48,169 nucleotides of DNA, from contig CALDZL010000003.1 of NCBI GenBank assembly GCA_937944295.1, positions 1 to 48,169 on the forward strand, read 5' to 3'. The translations under genes and the position numbers were made by a program. The notes under the pieces were generated by a model, which was not told where the DNA came from, did not search any database, and worked only from the letters and a program-made list of their open reading frames with translations. Below are positions 43,744-48,169 of this stretch, one piece after another; position 1 is the first letter of the stretch; each line of letters opens with the position of its first letter. This stretch comes from an uncultured Sphingorhabdus sp. GTDB lineage: Bacteria > Pseudomonadota > Alphaproteobacteria > Sphingomonadales > Sphingomonadaceae.

Positions 43744-44325
43744 TTATACAAGATAACGTATTGCAACAAAGCCGCCAATAAATGCGACGCCAACCAAAGT
43801 AGTAGCAAGGGCAAAATTACGCTCGATCCATTCTTTCATCGGTGGGCCAAATTTCCACAGCAATAAAGCCACCAAGAAAAAGCGTGCGGAGCGGGCGATA
43901 ATGGCAGCAAAGATCAATATATAAATTGGCATACCCGTTGCGCCAGCGGCAATCGTTATCACCTTAAACGGCAAAGGCGTGAATCCAGCCAGCATCACGA
44001 TGATCCAGCCTTGGGCGTTGAATTGCTCAGAAAAACCCTCAAACTTCTCACCCAGACCATAAAAATCTAATATTGCCATGCCAATAGTATCGAATAGAAA
44101 TGACCCGATAATATAACCCAATATAGCGCCCAATACTGATGCAATGGTGCAGATAAGTGCATAACGAAAAGAGCGTTTTGGTTCTGCCAAACACATAGGG
44201 GCGAGCATCACATCGGGCGGGACGGGAAAAAAGCTGCTTTCCATAAAAGAAATAGCCGCAAGCCATCGCTCGGAATATTTGTGTGCTGCTTTTTCCAGCG
44301 TCCAATCATAAATTTTTCTCAGCAT
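43744..44325 (-). CDS. YqaA/DedA-type membrane protein (SNARE-associated family)
   Basis: A 193-residue protein with about five hydrophobic helices. ESSFFPVPPDVMLAPMCLA is the re-entrant loop of the YqaA branch of the DedA superfamily, and AGFTPLPFKVITIAAGATGMP is the second conserved loop, with the RSARFFLVALLLWKFG helix after it. Superfamily members are proposed lipid flippases or scramblases; the role of YqaA is not known. It lies 158 bp downstream-side of the TPR-like gene and after the symporter on the same strand. Confidence 0.9.
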   Translation of the reverse strand: MLRKIYDWTLEKAAHKYSERWLAAISFMESSFFPVPPDVMLAPMCLAEPKRSFRYALICTIASVLGAILGYIIGSFLFDTIGMAILDFYGLGEKFEGFSEQFNAQGWIIVMLAGFTPLPFKVITIAAGATGMPIYILIFAAIIARSARFFLVALLLWKFGPPMKEWIERNFALATTLVGVAFIGGFVAIRYLV

Positions 44326-44390
44326 GGTCTTAGTCTACTCAATGATTTGAAGGTGTGATTAGAATGATGGGGTAAAAATAATAGTAGTGC

Positions 44391-44425
44391 AAAAAGAGGC
44401 GCTATATTCTCTATAACGCCTCTTT
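44391..44425 (-). terminator. Intrinsic terminator of the alanine symporter gene
   Basis: Arms AAAGAGGCG / CGCCTCTTT (9 bp), with an inner TATA/TATA pairing, are followed on the minus strand by a run of T. The stem starts 20 bp past the symporter stop codon. Confidence 0.85.
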
Positions 44426-44444
44426 GGTGATAAGATTAAACCGA

Positions 44445-46004
44445 TTAATGTCCAGCGCTGCCAGAAATTTCTTCGCTCAATTCTTTTGGCGTTTCGCGGC
44501 CATGGTCATTGCCAGCGGTGCGATTGCCCTTGGCTAGAGCAAAGACCACACCCGATAGCGCGAGCAGCGCGATAAGATTGGGGAAGGTCATCGCGGCATT
44601 CGATATATCGCCCAAACGCCATACCAAATCTAGGTCTTGATAAGAAGCAATATAGATTACCGCACACCATAAAAAACGCCATATCATGTGCAATATTTTC
44701 TCACCGCCCAATGTAGAGCTTGGTACCAGATCATAAAGATAGGTAATCGCACGTTCGCCATAATAGCTCCATGTCAAAAGAGTAGAAAATACAAATAATA
44801 TAAGTGCGATAGAGGCGATTAATGTACCAATCGGGATAGTGAAAACTTCAAAAGGAAAAGCCGCGGCATAAGCCCCCGATGTCATTTTAAAGCCCTCTAA
44901 GTCTGATTGCCATGCATGGTTCACCACGCTTGTGACACCATTGGCGTCGGTAGATGTAAACTCGCCTGTGACGGTAAGCATTACCAATGCTGTCATAGTG
45001 CAAATCACAATAGTATCGATGAAAGTGCCCATCATAGCAAAGCGCCCTTGTGCTGCGGGATCATTGGTTTTGGCAACGGCATGGGCAATCGGGGTTGAGC
45101 CTTGGCCTGCTTCATTAGAAAATAAACCTCGCGCGACGCCTGCTCTAATCGCCATGATTATCATAGCGCCCGTAAAGCCGCCTGTGGCTGCATCATATCC
45201 AAAAGCATCAGAAAAAATTAAACCGAATGTTGCGGGTAATTGCGGTAGATTAATCATCAGGGCAATAAATGCCATCAGCAAATAAGCCCCAGCCATCCAC
45301 GGCACTATCGTCTCTGCAACCTTGCCGATGGATTTTACGCCGCCAACAATAACGATGAATACGGCTATTGCCGCCACTAATCCGCCGACCCAAGGTTCTA
45401 CGCCAAACAATTCATTGGCGGAATCGCCGAGGCTTTGCGCTTGGATGCCATTGCCTGTGACCAGAGATGAAAATAATGTACCCAAGCAAAATAATATTGC
45501 TAGCCATATCCATTTGGACCCGAGGCCAAGGGTGATATAGGTCATTGGACCACCGCGATAATGTCCATCTGCGGTTTTTTCTCTAAAACGTATGGATAAT
45601 GCGCCTTCTGCAAAAGCAAGCGCCATGCCGAACAATGCGGTAATCCACATCCAAAATATGGCACCTGGCCCGCCAAGTGTGATGGCGGTGGCAACGCCTG
45701 CTAAATTACCCGTACCGACTTGGCCCGATAGAGCGGTAGATAGGGCGGCAAATGGTGATATTTCGCCAGCGCCTTCATTGGTGTTTTTTTTGAATAAGCC
45801 CTTTAAAGATGGAAAGAGCTCTCGCAGCGGATAGCCTTTTAAACCGATCATAAAATAGAGGCCTGCACCCAATAAAATGATCACCATTGGCGCGATAGGC
45901 TGACCAAAAATTTGAATAACAGGATCGTCATGCCACGTACCGCCCCAGATAAAGTCGGATATATTGGTGACTTGATCGATTAGCTTTGTATCTGCTGTGC
46001 TCAC
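44445..46004 (-). CDS. Sodium:alanine symporter, AGCS family
   Basis: About 519 residues with some ten membrane helices. The AGCS signature reads FAALSTALSGQVGTGNLAGVATAITLGGPGAIFWMW, followed by ARGLFSNEAGQGSTPIAHA, a highly conserved substrate/Na+ region. It imports alanine or glycine with sodium. GTG 46004 is chosen for its GAGGG seven bases upstream; the frame extends 12 codons further without a ribosome site. A strong terminator follows. The protein ends in a charged cytoplasmic tail. Confidence 0.95.
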   Translation of the reverse strand: MSTADTKLIDQVTNISDFIWGGTWHDDPVIQIFGQPIAPMVIILLGAGLYFMIGLKGYPLRELFPSLKGLFKKNTNEGAGEISPFAALSTALSGQVGTGNLAGVATAITLGGPGAIFWMWITALFGMALAFAEGALSIRFREKTADGHYRGGPMTYITLGLGSKWIWLAILFCLGTLFSSLVTGNGIQAQSLGDSANELFGVEPWVGGLVAAIAVFIVIVGGVKSIGKVAETIVPWMAGAYLLMAFIALMINLPQLPATFGLIFSDAFGYDAATGGFTGAMIIMAIRAGVARGLFSNEAGQGSTPIAHAVAKTNDPAAQGRFAMMGTFIDTIVICTMTALVMLTVTGEFTSTDANGVTSVVNHAWQSDLEGFKMTSGAYAAAFPFEVFTIPIGTLIASIALILFVFSTLLTWSYYGERAITYLYDLVPSSTLGGEKILHMIWRFLWCAVIYIASYQDLDLVWRLGDISNAAMTFPNLIALLALSGVVFALAKGNRTAGNDHGRETPKELSEEISGSAGH

Positions 46005-46040
46005 TTTATTTCCCTCACTCTTTATACTTATAGGGCCCAT

Positions 46041-46347
46041 ATCCCCTTATATGAGTGATAGGCTTAGCGTATCAGGCAAATATGGCAAGATATGAAACTA
46101 TATTTTGCTGTTTTATTGGCGAGATTAAGGGAATAAAACCTTGAACGGACCTCTATCACAGCAATAGTAATAACAAATTAAATTAACCAAATAGGTTTTT
46201 TAAATTGACATCGTAACGCCGTTATGGCAAATATAGTCATAGTCGAGATAAAGCGATTCGCCGCAAAGCATAATTAACCGCTTTTTATCCAAACCCACAT
46301 AATAATCGAATATCAATCTAAGGGGGCTTAAATATGAGGCCTGCTTA
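46041..46347. other. Gene-free gap before the GTA-like cluster
   Basis: About 340 bp separate the symporter start from the terminase small-subunit start. It is AT-rich. A TTGACA at 46205-46210 could be a -35 element for the plus strand, but no good -10 stands 16-18 bp after it. AGG precedes the terminase ATG. A minus-strand reading frame crosses into the terminase gene and was rejected. The promoter and activator site of the cluster, if any, should lie here. Confidence 0.4.
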
Positions 46348-46944
46348 ATGTCCAAAAAAACAGCCGCCATTTCCTTGGTCAGCAGCACATGTGACGCGAC
46401 CAATGATATAGCACAAAAAAAGATTAAAGAACGCAAGAATCGTGTCACATTTACGGCATCTAAAAAGGCGCGTTTTTTAAGTAGACTGTCAAAAAGCTGT
46501 AATGTGCAGCAAAGCGCAGATGATACAGGTGTGAGCGTTGATACTGTTTATCGTCATCGCAAAATGGATGCGGATTTTAGAGAGCAATGGGCCGAAGCAA
46601 TAGAGATTGCTTATGATGAGTTGATGCTCGAAATGCTGCGTCGTGCGCGCTATGGAACGGAAAAACCCATCATCTATGGTGGCAAAAAAGTCGGTGTTTT
46701 TAATGATTTGAATGACACAATGGCGATGCGGCTTTTGTCGATACATCTTGCCAATGTTGCTGATCATAAAACAGGAAAGAAAGAGAATATGACCAATAGC
46801 GATGAAACCTATCAAATATTGATGCAAAGAATTAGCGATATAAAACGTAGACTAAATAACGTGCAAGAGATGAAGTCATTATCTCCTGATAATTTGCTAC
46901 TTAAAAATATGCCTTTTGATGAGAGCAATGTCGAGCCAGAATGA
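46348..46944 (+). CDS. Terminase small subunit, GTA-like
   Basis: A 198-residue protein. The basic start (KKIKERKNRVTFTASKKARFL) precedes a helix-turn-helix (RLSKSCNVQQSADDTGVSVDTVYRHRKMDADFREQW), then AIEIAYDELMLEMLRRARYGTEKPIIYGGKKVG, a segment shared by small terminase subunits as I know them, and a C-terminal helix. It would bind DNA for packaging. Its stop overlaps the large-subunit start as ATGA. This gene pair opens the RcGTA-type cluster in alphaproteobacteria; a phage origin is the alternative. Confidence 0.8.
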   Translation: MSKKTAAISLVSSTCDATNDIAQKKIKERKNRVTFTASKKARFLSRLSKSCNVQQSADDTGVSVDTVYRHRKMDADFREQWAEAIEIAYDELMLEMLRRARYGTEKPIIYGGKKVGVFNDLNDTMAMRLLSIHLANVADHKTGKKENMTNSDETYQILMQRISDIKRRLNNVQEMKSLSPDNLLLKNMPFDESNVEPE

Positions 46945-48169
46945 GCCTGTCTGAAATTGAAAAATTAGCCTTATTACCGGCAGATGAAATTGCCAAAATA
47001 TTAGCGGAATTGGGCGCAGAGGGGCAGCGCGAAATTCTCTATAATTGGACCTGGAATGCGCGGCCTGAACAATTGCCGCCATCCTCTCATGCAAAAGACA
47101 GTAATTGGCGTATCTGGTTAATTATGGCAGGACGCGGCTTTGGCAAAACCCGCGCGGGTGCGGAATGGGTTCGTTCGATTGCACATAATGATGGCAATGC
47201 GCGTATCGCGCTGATTGGGGCTAATCATCATGAAACGCGCAGCATCATGGTCAGCGGCGAAAGCGGATTATTATCGATTGGCCCTGAGGATGAACGCCCC
47301 GAATATGAATCGTCCTTACGCCGTTTAACCTATCCTAATGGGGCGCAGGTTTTTTGTTATTCAGCGGGCGAGGCTGATGCGCTGCGCGGGCCGCAACATA
47401 GCCATGCATGGTGCGATGAATTGGCCAAATGGAATATGGGCGCAGCGCGGCTTAATGGCGATATTTGGGATAATTTATGGATGGGGATGCGGTTGGGTGA
47501 GCATCCGCAATGTTTGGTGACAACAACGCCGCGCCCTGTGCCTTTGCTGAAACAAATAATGGCGGAAAAAGATGTCGTTATTACTAAAGGGAGTACGCAA
47601 GATAATAAGGCTAATCTGCCAGCACGCTTTATCGATGCAGTGCATAATCAATATGCTGGGACATCACTGGGCCGCCAAGAATTAGACGGCGAGATGATCG
47701 AGGATATAGAGGGTGCGTTGTGGAACCGATCATTAGTTGAGGCGCAGCGGGTACTGCCAATTCCGCGCGATAGGATGCGGCGTATTATTGTGGCTGTTGA
47801 CCCACCGATTAGCGCGCATGGGGATGCTTGTGGTATCATTATCGCTGGGCTTGACGATGCGAATAAAGCTTATGTTTTGGCGGACCATAGCGTGGAAAAA
47901 GCGTCGCCCGAAACATGGGCTAGAAAGGTTGCAGATGCGGCGGCGCTCTGGGAGGTTGATCGAATTATTGCCGAAGCTAATCAGGGTGGGGCGATGGTTA
48001 AAAGCGTCTTGCAAGCGGCGAATATTAATATTGCCGTTACATTGGTGCATGCATCGCGCGGTAAGGTTGCCAGAGCGGAGCCCGTGGCGGCGCTTTATGA
48101 GGCGGGACGGGTGTTCCATGCTGGATTATTCATGCAATTGGAAGACCAGCTTTGCGGATTGATGAGCGG
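46941..48169 (+). CDS. Terminase large subunit, GTA-like, cut by window edge
   Basis: At least 409 residues, open at the right edge. Residues 35-75 (WTWNARPEQLPP, then WLIMAGRGFGKTRAGAEWV) hold the Walker A motif at 63-70. Walker B is HAWCDELAKW at about 155-164. The nuclease domain starts near IIVAVDPPISAHGDACG with an acidic metal ligand, and continues with EANQGGAMV. It is the packaging ATPase and nuclease of a GTA or phage head. The ARPEQLPP and AGRGFGKTRAGAEW wording is typical of the RcGTA gene 2 type. Confidence 0.92.
   Translation, partial: MSLSEIEKLALLPADEIAKILAELGAEGQREILYNWTWNARPEQLPPSSHAKDSNWRIWLIMAGRGFGKTRAGAEWVRSIAHNDGNARIALIGANHHETRSIMVSGESGLLSIGPEDERPEYESSLRRLTYPNGAQVFCYSAGEADALRGPQHSHAWCDELAKWNMGAARLNGDIWDNLWMGMRLGEHPQCLVTTTPRPVPLLKQIMAEKDVVITKGSTQDNKANLPARFIDAVHNQYAGTSLGRQELDGEMIEDIEGALWNRSLVEAQRVLPIPRDRMRRIIVAVDPPISAHGDACGIIIAGLDDANKAYVLADHSVEKASPETWARKVADAAALWEVDRIIAEANQGGAMVKSVLQAANINIAVTLVHASRGKVARAEPVAALYEAGRVFHAGLFMQLEDQLCGLMS

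Noticed and set aside
46200-46448. Minus-strand 82-codon frame overlapping the start of the terminase small subunit
   Set aside because: It lies antisense to the terminase start, has no good ribosome site and no recognisable family; a chance frame is more likely.

Overview
The window looks like chromosomal DNA of an alphaproteobacterium, most probably an AT-rich member of the Sphingomonadales. The evidence is combined gene content: rpmF-plsX-fabH-ihfA-merR, aroQ-accB-accC, lnt-metK with trmB close by, a class I lysyl-tRNA synthetase, an UrcA-family protein, exosortase A (XrtA)-associated glycan genes, and the first genes of what looks like a gene transfer agent (GTA) cluster. No rRNA, tRNA, CRISPR array or complete insertion sequence was recognised. 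The organism assignment is inference from family content, not a database match.

Layout. 1-1.7 kb: end of a MaoC-type hydratase gene and an MscS channel. 1.8-7.5 kb: surface-glycan region, with an acyltransferase, an XrtA-type O-glycosylation ligase and a small membrane protein on the minus strand, then divergently an XrtA-type glycosyltransferase and a 515-residue membrane-anchored protein of unknown function. 7.5-9.6 kb: two small unknown genes divergent from an S24/LexA-like repressor with twin palindromic operators, then a metallo-beta-lactamase-fold hydrolase. 9.6-11.9 kb: a probable type II restriction-modification cassette whose methyltransferase has its own N-terminal helix-turn-helix and a perfect palindrome upstream. 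12-15.9 kb: MAPEG protein, then L32, fatty-acid initiation genes, IHF-alpha and a MerR regulator. 15.9-21.8 kb: SixA-like phosphatase, DinG-like helicase, lysK, a half-length asparaginase. 21.8-28.2 kb: desaturase, ArgE-type deacetylase, REP-like palindromes, GST, prolyl-4-hydroxylase-like oxygenase, exported amidohydrolase, RcnB-like protein. 28.4-32.3 kb: remnant class A beta-lactamase, acc genes, aroQ, thiS-thiG. 32.5-36.1 kb: UrcA protein with a possible SD-sequestering leader, a LytS/LytTR two-component pair with candidate LytTR direct repeats, two small genes. 36.1-41.2 kb: trmB, a membrane diguanylate cyclase, metK, lnt. 41.2-46.0 kb: small unknown gene, VOC protein, TPR/TonB-C-like secreted protein, YqaA-type membrane protein, Na+:alanine symporter. 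46.3 kb to the end: terminase small and large subunits of a GTA-like cluster that leaves the window.

Most genes are housekeeping. The most interesting material is regulatory DNA next to recognisable regulators: twin S24 operators, the LytTR repeat pair, the methyltransferase palindrome and the urcA leader. The accessory genes (R-M pair, XrtA glycan genes, broken beta-lactamase, REP-like cluster) also merit attention. I found no convincing wholly new multi-gene system. The best candidates for undescribed biology are the restriction enzyme of unknown family and the 515-residue, 193-residue and 131/63-residue unknown proteins.
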